Source: Scolanthus callimorphus
Taxonomy: Eukaryota > Cnidaria > Anthozoa > Actiniaria > Edwardsiidae
NCBI GenBank assembly: GCA_033964015.1
Contig: CM066923.1
Span: 24,688,168-24,752,167 of the forward strand
Reading direction: 5' to 3'
Length of the DNA: 64,000 nucleotides
Each line of letters begins with the position of its first letter. Position 1 is the first letter of the stretch. This document shows, one piece after another, positions 22,501 to 32,228 of this stretch. The position numbers and the translations under genes are program-made. The notes below the pieces were generated by a model. That model did no database searches. It was not told where the DNA came from and saw only the letters and a program-made list of their open reading frames with translations.

Positions 22501-25500
22501 TGGCGCTACCGCGACCGTGCCTCGCCGTGTCGCGGCACTTGTTATACGAAATCTGCTCTAGATCAGAGATGGGGAAAGTACTGTGAGGGTACCTGTTAGC
22601 GGTGACATCATCCGCCGCTACGCTCCAAGACTTGCCCTTATGACTGGCGCGCCGATACTCGACAACGTAGGTGACAGGGTGTGGCCCCGGCTGAGCCACG
22701 GACGTCCACAGCAGCAGCACCCCGTTGGAGGTGATGTTATTGCCGACAATCAGGTCTGAAGGGGGGTCGGGGATGTACAGTGCAGGGGTGGTTGGAGCGG
22801 GCGAAGTGGTGCGCATTGTTGTGGTAATTACTGTGAACATGAACGGAATTAGTTACCATAAATCATGGCATAATAAACACTACTGCCGATTCTCAGCAGA
22901 CTCATGTCCAGTCACCTTTTGTGGCTCTCTTGGTAATTCTGCGCAGATACTACTGCTGTGCATCACGATAAGGACCAACAAAAGGAAATTGGAGTTTTTC
23001 GTCGACCTTCCCATAATTAAGCAATAAAAGTACTTTCCGCGTGCTCTCTGCTTTCTTACAAACACGAGGGGGATGTTGGGAGAACTGATCAAAACTTGAA
23101 AGACACGAGCCGAAGGCGAGTGTCTTTCAAGTTTTATCAGTTCGACCAACATTCCCCGAGTGTTTGTAAGAAACCAGAGAGCACGCAGAAAGTATTTTTA
23201 TTGCTTTTAGAAATAACATACACACGCGCGACAGCGTTGCGTGACAATCGTGCTTCTCAGGTCTACAAACACGCTTCAGAATGCGCACATTCACAATACA
23301 ACATAGGTGTTGTACGCCTACTAAGTAACGCAATATCGGTAACAGCCCAGTAACGCACTACAATAGAAACGACTGGGTGCTTATCTACCATTATATAGGG
23401 TCTATGAGACAGCGTTTTTTCTGACCGATCTATTTTTAAAACACTTCATGGCACAATTAGAATTTACACGTGAAGACCTCCTATTGATCTAATTTCATCT
23501 TAACGGCCGTGGTAAACAAACCAAATATGCAAGGTGTTCCTCGCTTAGCCCTGTTCTGCCGCGCGCAAACTCGAAATACGTTCACAATGGCAGTCAACGC
23601 GAACGGCAGTGAAGTATGTCTAAATATGCCAAGAAAAGGACGAACTCCAAACGCTCACAAAGCGGCTCCGAAGTGTTTTCGTATCACACGAAAAACGATA
23701 CTAAAGCCGCATTGCATGACGGTCGACAGGCATTCTTTTAATTTATGTATGCTTTCAAACGTAACCAGCAAACAAAGAATTAACCTAAAAAAGCTATTCT
23801 AAAAATAGATAGGTCAGGAAAAACGGTGCCTCTTATAAGCAAGTTGGAGGCTCCTACTTATGAGCTCCTGCTATGGACTATCAGGACTGTAATAGTACGC
23901 AGCGATTTCACCTCGCCTGACGGTTGAGTGTAGTTTTTATGGTGGAGAACCCCGACAGTTAGCGATCACCGCCGCCATCTTGGATTGTGAAGCGCGCGCG
24001 GTGGAGGTGGGAGAATGGAGCGAAATTTTGCGCCCGCTCGTGCATTCCCAGAAATCCAACATGGCGCTCGCGATCACGAATACCGCGGTTTTCCGCGATA
24101 AAAACACCATCCACCGCCTGCAAGCAGGATATGTTACGATTTGGGGTGAGAATTTAACGAGGCGTGCTGGAAAACAACTCACCTAAAACAGTTAATAACG
24201 CCTGCCGCTCTACAGTTCCAAGTGCATTAGTAGCGGAACACCTGTAGGTACCCTCTGCCGCACGCGTGACACCAGTGATTGTGAGTCGGGATAAAGATCC
24301 CAGGGGCACCACTGTCACTCCTGACCCATTTTTGATGGGCGTGGTCAAGTTGTCTTTGTACCACAGGATGGAGGGAGGAGGGGTGCCGCTGGTCTTACAG
24401 GTGAACTTGACGGTGGTGAATTCCTTGGCAGTTTGGTTGCCAGGGGAGGTGACGATGGTTGGGACTGTATCTGATAGACCTAGAGATGCAACGACCAAAC
24501 CAGCGAAATTAGACGTCTCATTCAAGATTTGAATTTGCTGAGCAATGAAATATCAGACAATAACATGTAACGTTCGTAATATGTTCATACTGCAGAGCTG
24601 GATTTTTTCTAATTGATCTCTCCGATGAAACAAATCAGAAAATTGGTCTGACATTATATTCTTAAAAATTAAACGCAAACAGCAAAGAAAAGAAAAGAAA
24701 AAAGAACAGAACAGCAGAGAAAAGAAAAGGGAATGGGAAACAGAAAGGAAAGGAAAAAAAATGACCAGCCAGCATTTTAAAATTTCAGATCTGGTGGTGT
24801 CGGTTTTGTTTAAAACCCAAATTGTCCTAAACCCCACCATCCCACAAAATAAGAATCAATACCACTCGAGCCTCAGTGAAAAAAGAGTGAAACGTTGGCT
24901 GTAGCAGATTCCGTATGACTGTAAAATGTGTCGCGACAAAGCACTGCCACGCCGCGACCGTGCCGCGACCGTGCCGCGACCGTGCCGCGACCGTGCCGCG
25001 ACCGTGCCGCGACCGTGCCGCGACCGTGCCGCGACTACGCGATTTCAGTTCCGTATCTACAGCAGGCCAGGTTCCGTGCCGCGACCGCGACAGTGCCTCG
25101 CCGTGTCGCGGCATTTTTCACAGTCATACGAAATCTGATCTCTATTTCCTACTTACGTAAGACAGTTAGTGTGGCGCTGCTAGCTCCCACCCCAGCTGAA
25201 TTCAGAGCCGAGCACTGGTACATCCCATCATCGCCTGGTTGTACCACAGATATAGTCAGCTCTCCAGTACTGCTAACAAAAAAACGGCCATAATTCTGCA
25301 TAGGGAACATCAGCTGCTGCCGACCCAGTTTCTCCCAGAAAACTGTAGGTGGTGGGTTCCCTGTGGCTGTGCAGGTAAATTTGGCGGGGTTTCCCTCCAT
25401 GATGATGATGTCAGATGGCTTCTGCAGGATTGTAGGCTTGGCTAGGGACGTATGGACACAAAATAGGTAAGTGACAAATAGATAGCATGTGGTGTTACTA

Positions 25501-28500
25501 GATGTATGTTACTAGAATTAAAGTTCAAACCAGTTCAACAATGACTGATTGCATTTTTAAACAGCATCGTGAGGTTTGAGGACCTACGGAACAGTTTCCA
25601 GGGGAGGTGTATTGGACTCTCGAAATTCCATGTTAGGGGGTGTGCCTGGCACTTGGAAATTCCAAGGGGGAGGGGCAAAAAGGTTACTTTCCAGGGACAT
25701 TTTATCCCTAAATAGATTTTCCAGGGGTATTTTGTCAGAAAAAAAAAAAGAAATTCCAGGGGAGTGGGTCCTTTATGAGGCTGGAAATTCCAGGGGAGTG
25801 GGTCTGATTCACGAGTTGAAATTCCAGGGGAGGGGGTCTTTTTAAGGGAGGTCCTCAACCCTCCGTGCGGTATAAAATGCAATCAGCCAATTGATTCAAC
25901 ATTGAAAGAACCCAAAAATGGCAAGATTTCTACCCTAAGGTCAGGTAAAGTCAGATAGGCTTGATTCTTTGCATAGAGTATCCTTATACAATATTAAACA
26001 AAATAGAAATGAGTATTTTTTTCTAATTGATCCGTCGTTAAGATATGAGTTACACTTTGGTTGCTGCAGCACTTTTTGACATCTTTTGATAGAATTGTAC
26101 AAATTTTGCAATAAAACGATGCAGTAACCAAAGTTTAGCAGCTGATATCTTAAAGACGGATCAATTAGAAAAAAATAATCATTTCTATTTTGTTTCTGAT
26201 TGTATAAGGATTCTCCAAGCAAAGAATCGATCTGACTTTACCTGACTTTAAGGTAGAAATCTTACCATTTTTGGGTCTGTCTTCAACATTTGAAAATTTT
26301 GTAAACAATTTCCTCTTCATGAAGCTTTCAGAACCAGATGAAACTCGGTTAATATTAAATGCATGTCCAGCGACGTTTAACGTTGGTTAAATGTGTGTTT
26401 CGCGTTAATGTTTTTTGGCGCCGCGTAAGAAAAGAGGTACAATGGTATGAGTATACTATATTGGACTTTAGTAGAAACCCACTCACATACTACCACGAAT
26501 GCTGCAATCTGATTGGCTCCGCTACTCACGATCTATCACGTATTAGTATAATCACTCAAGTGATTATAAGAAATTCCGCGCGCTGATTGGTCGAGAGGTT
26601 CGTTTTCTCTTGCTATAATCACCTACCCGTGATTATAACATTGAAAGGATTGGGAGTGCGCGCGCGAGTTTCGTTATGATCGCGAAAAAGTCCAACAAAA
26701 ACAAGTTTTTTCTGTCTAAAAACCTTATGAATCGCTTGAGCAATTATACTAAAACAATTAGTCGCCTCAGGCTCCGTGATTATCGGCGACTAGTCAACTC
26801 GACTAATTGTTAAATAGATAGTGAGTAACGAAATCGCTAGCGAAAACTCTCTAAAACCATAAAATATATACGTTTTAGCAACAACTCGAAGGTAGTATGC
26901 TAGTGGGTTTCTACTAAAACAATTAGACTATTCGTTCTCGTTTTCTAGTCAAATAGTCAACTCGGCGCTACGCGCCAACGCGTCTCGCGCCAACGCGTCT
27001 CGCTAACTATCTATTGACTGATAGAAAACTCGAACTCGTAGCATAGGGGCTTGGTTAAAAGTTCGAGTGAGTGTGAGGGTGTGAAGTATTAAGAGACCAG
27101 TTACCTGGTGGTGAAATGGTAGAATTACCTTGAACAAGAATAGAAAGGTTAGTCACATTAGGGTTAGCCATGGAATAGTTCAACTGATTGGGGGTTAAAC
27201 AGGTAAAACAGGACTGACATGGCTACGATGGTTAAACACATGCAAAACAGGGTGGCAGGGTTACAACAGGACAAACAGAATTAGCAGGGTTATGTATAGC
27301 CACATGGGAGTCATGATACAGCTCTCGTAAGATCGATTGGATTGATACCTTCAGTGCAAAACAATAGAGGGTCATACAATAGAACGAGGAAACAATGGGA
27401 TGCTTTGTTCTGCCTGTCCAATCACACAAGATCTTGTATCGAGAAGCTGTATCACTCCTGCCACAAAGACTGACAGGGGTAAAACAGGTCAGACAAGACG
27501 GACAGGGTTATACACAGCTGGGCAACAACAGGACTGACAGGGCTAAAACAGGAAAAACAGGACTGGCAAGGTTACAAAAGGCCAAACAAGACTGGCAGGA
27601 TTAAACACAGGAAAAACAGGGCGGGCAGGCAGGCCAGGGTTAGGAAGGTACAATGAGGACTGTCAGACGATTGAAGTGGACTGCCAGAGGTAAGAAAAGT
27701 ATTCTGTAATGATAGTACCAGTCGTTATTATTCAACATATCGATGCACTGCATTGAAACTTCTCCACATAATCTCCTGCGATATCTGTCATCTGACATGT
27801 TTTGTGCTATGTATGTGCTGAACGATCAAACAAGTATCAGACAATAATGGTTAATTAGTCCCATACCAGTAAGTCTGTAATAAATCATTTTCCTGTAAAT
27901 GAGTAATACACATGCAAAATATTCTCAAATCTGACTGCTAGAAAAGGATTATGGGAGAAAACGAACAAAACATTCACTTCATTCTGATGTGTAAAGACCA
28001 CTGTTCTGAATGGCTGATCTCATTTTTCTTTCTTGCTCTGAGGGGTAGGGTAGAGGACCATACCTTTTGACGCCCCCCCCCCCCCCCCCTGGAATTTCTG
28101 GGGGTCCTCATCACCTCGCTCCCCTGAAATTTCCAGGGGTACGCAACACCCCCATTTCCTGGAAACATCAACAACTCCTCCCTTTGGAATTTCCAGGCTC
28201 CCTTTTCCACAGCTTAGACATCCCCCTCTCCCCTGGAATTTCCAGGATTTCCAGGGCTCCCCAACCCCTCCACCAAGAAAATTGTAGGGCTCAGATAGTC
28301 TCCGTCCCTTGGTATTTCCAGGCTTAGATAGACCCTTTCACAGGGTCCTTGACCCTCCCCGTGCGGAAAGAAAATGTAATCAGCCAATAAAGCCTTCTTT
28401 ACACGTCACAGCATACTGATTGTCTAGATTGGTACGAATAAAACGCCAAGTCTAAATATTCAAAATTAAATTAAATAATCATGGCAAATGCAAAATTCAT

Positions 28501-31500
28501 TTTTGCTTTCGCAAATGTTTTACCATAGTTTATAGAGGGGAATGGTTAGGAAGCCCGTAATCTTCAAAGGAACAACACAATAGCGTGGGCTAGATGTTCA
28601 GAGGGACTTTCACATGACATTGAGAGTGCACAATCTTTTGTTTCAAGCTCATAAAATGTGCGTAGGTGAAAGTACACTTGCATCTTATTGGCTGGAGTTT
28701 GGTACTCATGTACCGTGACAGTGTACAGACAAAAGAATTCCACAGAAAAACTAAACAAAGAGATAGTACAATAACAGGGTGTCAGGTTTCCTAACCATTC
28801 CACTCGATTAATTTTGGTTTTATGGAATGGTTGTACTTTTAAATGGAGAAGTAAAATGTATGCATTGAGTGGAAAAAGCAAACAGCAGATAAAGAAGTGA
28901 ACACTCACTCTGGACCTCCAGTGTAGCAGTGACAGTCAGTGCCCCGGATTGTAAAGGCACACTACACACGTACACCCCCTTATCCTCCGGCCTGACGGAT
29001 GACAACCTTAGCTCTCCAGATTGGGTTGTGACATAGCGATTGAGAGGGAGGTATCCACCCTTTCTATGCCATCGAACAGCAGCCTGCGGGCCATCGTGGT
29101 ATTGACATTTGAACACAGCAGTCTGCCCTGCAATCACCACCTTGGATTTGGGCTCAATAGTCAGCGATGCTTGTGGTGGCTCTATTGGGAGAGAATGTGC
29201 GTAAGCATAACACAGCAGATTTTCAGATGAGGGTCAATCTGAGCCAGGTTTGTCTTTACTTCTGCCTTCTCAAAAGTACATTGTCAAGGTGATTCAGATG
29301 TTGCCTTTTGTGACGTGGCATTGTTGGTTTATTAGCGAGGCTAAGAACCAAGAATTTGATTATTTGAATAAAAATATCCAAAATGTGTACTGAGAAGACA
29401 AGAAACCTGGATTTTATTTTTTTTTCTTCACATTAACGTTTACTTTATACAGCTAAAACCGTTGCATTGCGACACACGTTTTCAAAAACAAATCGATGTT
29501 TTGAAACGCAAGTCGCGATGCAACGTTTTCAGCTGTAAATGCGAGAAACAATACAATTCTAGCATGTAAGCACGGTTGCAAGTAGGAGATTATTAAATTC
29601 AAGAGGCTGACCTTTGACTGTGATGGTCGCCACTCTACTCTTTCTCCGTCCAATGGCATTAGAGGCAATACACTGGTATTTTCCCATATCAGGTTTCTGT
29701 CCTATTGAGAAGACCAAGTGTCCAGGTGGTACTACCTGGACTCTCACACCATCGGGGGAGTAACTCTTGCCATCTTTCAGCCAAGATACTGTTGGTTTTG
29801 GGCGGCCTTTGGGAGGATTACACTTCAGGGTGGCTTGACCTCCGATGACAAGGGTGGTGTCTTTGGGCTCGTTCCTGAATTTGGGTCTCAACACTGACAA
29901 GAGAGAATCAGTTAAAGCCACTCAAATTTATGAATGGAGACTGGACAAAGACATTGTTGACAACAAGTACAGGGGGTCATTTCTCGAAATCGCCCAATAT
30001 TTTCGGGCCGATAAACTTTTTGGGTGGTTTTTCAGGCGCGATTTAGGAGTCCATCGATAAATGCCAAGAAATCAGATACAATGTGCAAAAAAGCAAGCCT
30101 TTTGCACCGAATTCTTGTAGATGCATTGGTACTTTGTTTACAGAAACGACCCCCAGCTCTCTACACAGAAACTCGAGTATCAGAAACTCAGACTTTGTGC
30201 AAAGGATTTGTACAATATGCGGCCTGCCAAGCAAACAGGGCCCTTATAGAGAATTCCATACTCTCTCGAGAAATTACAAATTCTCATACCGGTACCAACC
30301 CTTATAACACTGGAAATTTAGACGGCAAAATCTCCACTTTCCCATGCGCAATAATTAATGGATGACCAATATTCTCAGTGTTTGTAGATACATAAAGGCT
30401 GTTTTTCATATGTCAGGATGTCGGGGATGATTGGCAATGGCTTGCTTCCCGAATATCCCAGTCAGTTCCCGGCATATGACAAATTGGAGGACAAATCGGC
30501 AACATCGGTGATCGTCTTGGATGCAATCAGGAAACGGTTTCTATTTCCTGATCACATCCCAGTCAATTAACCTCCTCGGCTTGGGCATAATGTTGTCCCA
30601 TTTCAGATCACATGGCATTCATTTGAATAATGTTTCTTTGTTTGGGTTGCTTCCATATTCATATATCCTACGGTGCGTAGCAGAAAAACAAAGAAAGAAT
30701 ACTCATGGGAATGCCACGTGATCTGAAATGGGCAAAACAAACGGGCAAGCCGAGGAGGTCTATTGCAGATGTCACTGACAATTCCCAATATGCGTGTTAA
30801 TGACTGGGATTGATGGGATGGTTGAAAAACCAGGGATCCCTGATTATTCTCGATTATAGCCCACTAAAACAGAAATTTGGCAAAATACCATAAGGTCCTT
30901 TTTCACTTGGCGGGACTATGTGTGAATGGTCAGGTAAGCCAGTGGCCATGTAGCATTAAGTACACTTGTAACACTCCTTTAAGTTTCAAGTCATGTGTAC
31001 AATTTCAGAACAAATTGCAACCACTCCGTTCAGTACCATAATAAATAAATTATTTGACTGGATAAGACTGAAAGAGATTTCAAATTATATGCTTGCATGC
31101 CTACCTCCTACTTCCAAGGTGGCATTTCTACTGACAGCTCTTCCCAGCTTGTTCTCAGCCACACACTGATACCAGCCTCCATCTGTCTTGTGTCTCTTGC
31201 TGATCACACGTAAGAAAGTCAGAGTCCCATCCGGCATAACATATCTACGATTCTCTTTGTCTTTTTCATCTGTAGGGAGGCGCTTTCCATTTTTCAGCCA
31301 GTAGATGGTTGGTTTAGGAGATCCAGAGGCACTGCATTTCAGGTTGGCATTGGAATTCTTGTTGGCGACAAGGTCAGTAGGGTGGACTGTGATGGTAGGA
31401 GCAACATCTGAAAAACAAGTAAAGGCAAAGATGAAGGGAGCCTGAACAGTGAAAAAGAGGCTGAATATGCCAATGCTTGAACTATGCCATATGCTTGGTT

Positions 31501-32228
31501 CAGTGTTATGGAAGCAGAGTTGGTTCAGCATCACAGCATTGGCCTCTCACTAATGGTCCTGGTTTGATTTCAGGCCAGAATAGAGGAAATTTTCTTTCTG
31601 TTTGGGTTGTAGCTCAAACGGGTTCATAGCCTGCTGATTGTTGGGTGTTTTTATCATGGAAAACCCGATCCATTCGCTAATTGGACACCATCTTGGATTT
31701 TGAAAAGGGTGCAGTCCCGGGGGTGAGCGCAAAAATATTTTCTCTCCCCTCAGCATTGTTCTACTGTGTTTCAAGTCTTTCAGATGAGACAATAACCAAG
31801 ATCCCATCTTGCTTTCTCTACCCTATCCAGTTTGAGGTGGAACCTTAAAGAACCACTGAGAACAAAAATACACCGTATGGCAGTGACCATCCTTAGTGTC
31901 TGTGCTGATGGCTACTTGGCTGCTAGCTGCACCATTGAGTCGCTGCATTTCAGCTTCCAGCATTGATATTTTCACTAGATATTCTAGTGGTGCTTGCTGG
32001 CTTCAGTTTTCCCTCCATGATGGGGCTATAGATAATTTCTGCAAATCACACAATTATACTCACTCTTTGCATGTGTGTGTTGCTGTGCCAGGGATAGTAA
32101 GAGAACAAGCAGGTAACCCTGCCAGGTCGGCATGATGGATGTGTGGGTGTGGCAGGTGTGAAAGTGTGTGTGGTGTGGGGTATGAGCTTTGTTACAATGT
32201 CATCTCTTGAATCTCACCATTGGTATAC
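13558..32228 (-). CDS. ROBO: Roundabout (Robo) family axon-guidance receptor
   Basis: Robo is the single-pass receptor for Slit. Coding exons on the minus strand: 32133-32064 (signal peptide MPTWQGYLLVLLLSLAQQ), 31407-31105 (Ig1), 29893-29612 (Ig2), 29181-28909 (Ig3), 25441-25157 (Ig4), 24479-24183 (Ig5), 22830-22593 with 21209-20969 (FN3-1), 21209-20969 with 20347-20083 (FN3-2), 19015-18776 (juxtamembrane RQPWFIAIIGG and membrane helix, about residues 795-816), 15845-15681 (Gln-rich), 15305-13558 (tail). Each Ig exon is phase 1-1 with both cysteines, and all phases sum exactly to 1,458 codons before 13591. The tail holds LNWADLLPPPPSEPPP (Ena-binding CC2 type, about 1051-1066) and EGSFFTDADFANAV, both characteristic of Robo, plus PPPTY. 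Odd points: no third FN3, a Gly-X-Thr/Ser repeat (1083-1138), and a perfect GTAAGT donor ten codons before the stop, so the true C-terminus may lie in a further exon. The acceptor at 20347 is the least certain. Confidence 0.95.
14551..14718 (-). repeat. Coding minisatellite for Gly-Met-Thr/Ser triplets
   Basis: Nine-base units inside the Robo last exon encode about 19 consecutive Gly-X-(Thr/Ser) triplets (GMTGMSGMTGMSG...). X is usually Met, sometimes Lys or Tyr. The frame stays open throughout, so selection or recent expansion has kept the unit a multiple of three. Confidence 0.92.
15974..16244. mobile_element. Palindromic MITE, family A copy 1 (Robo intron)
   Basis: A long palindrome starts TAAGCAATAAAAGTACTTTC and returns through GAAAGTATTTTTATTGCTT (about 15976-16130), followed by a shared tail ending CACAATACAACATAGGTGT. 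The same element occurs at 23018-23312. In this copy the hairpin loop is short (ATCAAAAAGTTTTATCAG). Confidence 0.88.
16570..16762 (-). mobile_element. tRNA-derived SINE fragment, copy 3
   Basis: Only the non-tRNA body is left. GGGCAACTTCCGACGG and TTCTTTAACGACCCTCTGGT are the inverse of the body of the SINE at 1067-1395. The tRNA-like head is missing. It lies in the Robo intron between the last two coding exons before the membrane helix. Confidence 0.75.
17889..18066. mobile_element. Foldback MITE with CCGTAGCTAG ends
   Basis: Short inverted ends GCCGTAGCTAG / CTAGCTACGGC enclose two near-copies of a unit ending in long C runs (about 17927-17945 and 18027-18041). Confidence 0.75.
18251..18355. 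repeat. Inner foldback repeat
   Basis: CTTGCCCTGTTTCGCCTAGT at 18251 has its inverse ending at 18355, with a second inverted block (CTGGCTTTCC / GGAAGCCAG-like) inside. Confidence 0.85.
18439..18746. mobile_element. 308-bp MITE with TA duplication, 29 bp from the Robo membrane exon
   Basis: The ends CTACTCTTCCCAGTAGACCG and its inverse enclose nested GATCACGTGGT-type palindromes. TA is present on both sides (18437-18438, 18747-18748). Its right end lies 29 bases past the 3' end of the Robo membrane-helix exon (18776). Confidence 0.88.
19030..20055. repeat. About 1-kb AGCAAAAGTAGCAATA minisatellite in a Robo intron
   Basis: An irregular array of units around AGCAAAAGTAGCAATAGCAA plus CAACATC fills nearly the whole intron between the FN3-2 exon (20083) and the membrane exon (19015). 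Unit lengths vary between about 18 and 30 bp. Long leucine-rich open frames on the minus strand are a by-product of the repeat (inverse of AGCAAAAG and AGCAAC) and are not genes. Confidence 0.93.
21890..22281 (-). mobile_element. tRNA-derived SINE, copy 2
   Basis: Reverse-strand copy of the SINE at 1067-1395. The inverted tRNA-like head lies at 22205-22281 (GGGTTTGAACTCCC box B, CTCTACCACTGCGTTAAC box A) and the body runs toward lower coordinates. It lies in the Robo FN3-1 intron. Confidence 0.85.
22398..22558. mobile_element. GC-rich MITE family B, copy 1
   Basis: The ends GAGCAGATTTCGTATGAC.. and ..ATACGAAATCTGCTC sit between TA dinucleotides. The interior holds about three units of the 11-mer CCGCGACCGTG. 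It is 34 bp from the Robo exon end at 22593. The second copy is at 24904-25138. Confidence 0.88.
23018..23312. mobile_element. Palindromic MITE, family A copy 2 (Robo intron)
   Basis: Same element as 15974-16244, but with a complete perfect loop palindrome (AACTTGAAAGACACGAGC...CTTTCAAGTT, about 23094-23136) that copy 1 lacks. The two copies are in the same orientation about 7 kb apart. Confidence 0.88.
23410..23840. repeat. Foldback element between Ig5 and FN3-1 exons
   Basis: CAGCGTTTTTTCTGACCGATCTATTTTTA near 23411 has an inverted partner AAAATAGATAGGTCAGGAAAAACGGTG near 23800-23827. The interior shows no domain. Confidence 0.65.
24904..25138. mobile_element. GC-rich MITE family B, copy 2, expanded 11-mer array
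   Basis: Same ends as 22398-22558, but the 11-mer CCGCGACCGTG is repeated about 7-8 times (24951-25035). It lies 18 bases beyond the 3' end of the Robo Ig4 exon (25157). Confidence 0.88.
25600..25850. repeat. Degenerate GGAATTCCAGGGGAG repeat cluster
   Basis: Several scattered units of AATTCCAGGGGAGNGGG occur. The inverse type recurs at 28070-28330 and near 54060-54230. Low-complexity family; no gene. Confidence 0.7.
25898..26291. mobile_element. 394-bp foldback element
   Basis: Arms of about 60 bp (25898-25956 and 26230-26291, core AAAAATGGCAAGATTTCTACC) pair. Pairing continues inward through TTCTAATTGATCCGTC and its inverse, so most of the element can fold back. Confidence 0.85.
26468..26920. 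mobile_element. Foldback element with TAGTAGAAACCCACT ends
   Basis: TAGTAGAAACCCACTCACAT near 26470 and its inverse ending near 26918 enclose AT-rich sequence with repeated AATCAC/GTGATTATA palindromes. Confidence 0.75.
27185..27660. repeat. Degenerate ACAGGACTGGCAGGGTTA minisatellite
   Basis: Roughly 18-35 bp units (AAACAGGACTGACAGGG.., GGCAGGGTTA..) run through this Robo intron, interrupted by an inverted segment around 27290-27460. Confidence 0.75.
29450..29538. repeat. 89-bp palindrome
   Basis: ACAGCTAAAACCGTTGCATT... pairs with ...GATGCAACGTTTTCAGCTGT. It shares its arm with the composite element at 18165-18755. Confidence 0.85.
30568..30762. mobile_element. MITE family C, copy 1 (Robo intron)
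   Basis: The ends ACCTCCTCGGCTTGGGC and GCCGAGGAGGTC lie next to TA. The subterminal TTGTCCCATTTCAGATCA is shared with the element at 57568-57757. Confidence 0.85.
32064..32228 (-). other. Robo second exon: 5' UTR, upstream ORF and signal peptide start
   Basis: The acceptor CCTTTCCACAG precedes 32228. The leader holds a six-codon upstream ORF (32220-32200, ATG to TGA) ahead of the Robo ATG at 32133. The exon ends in phase 1 at an A|GTGAGT donor (32064). The 23-residue coding part is strongly hydrophobic, as expected for a secretion signal, and joins the Ig1 exon in phase. Confidence 0.88.
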
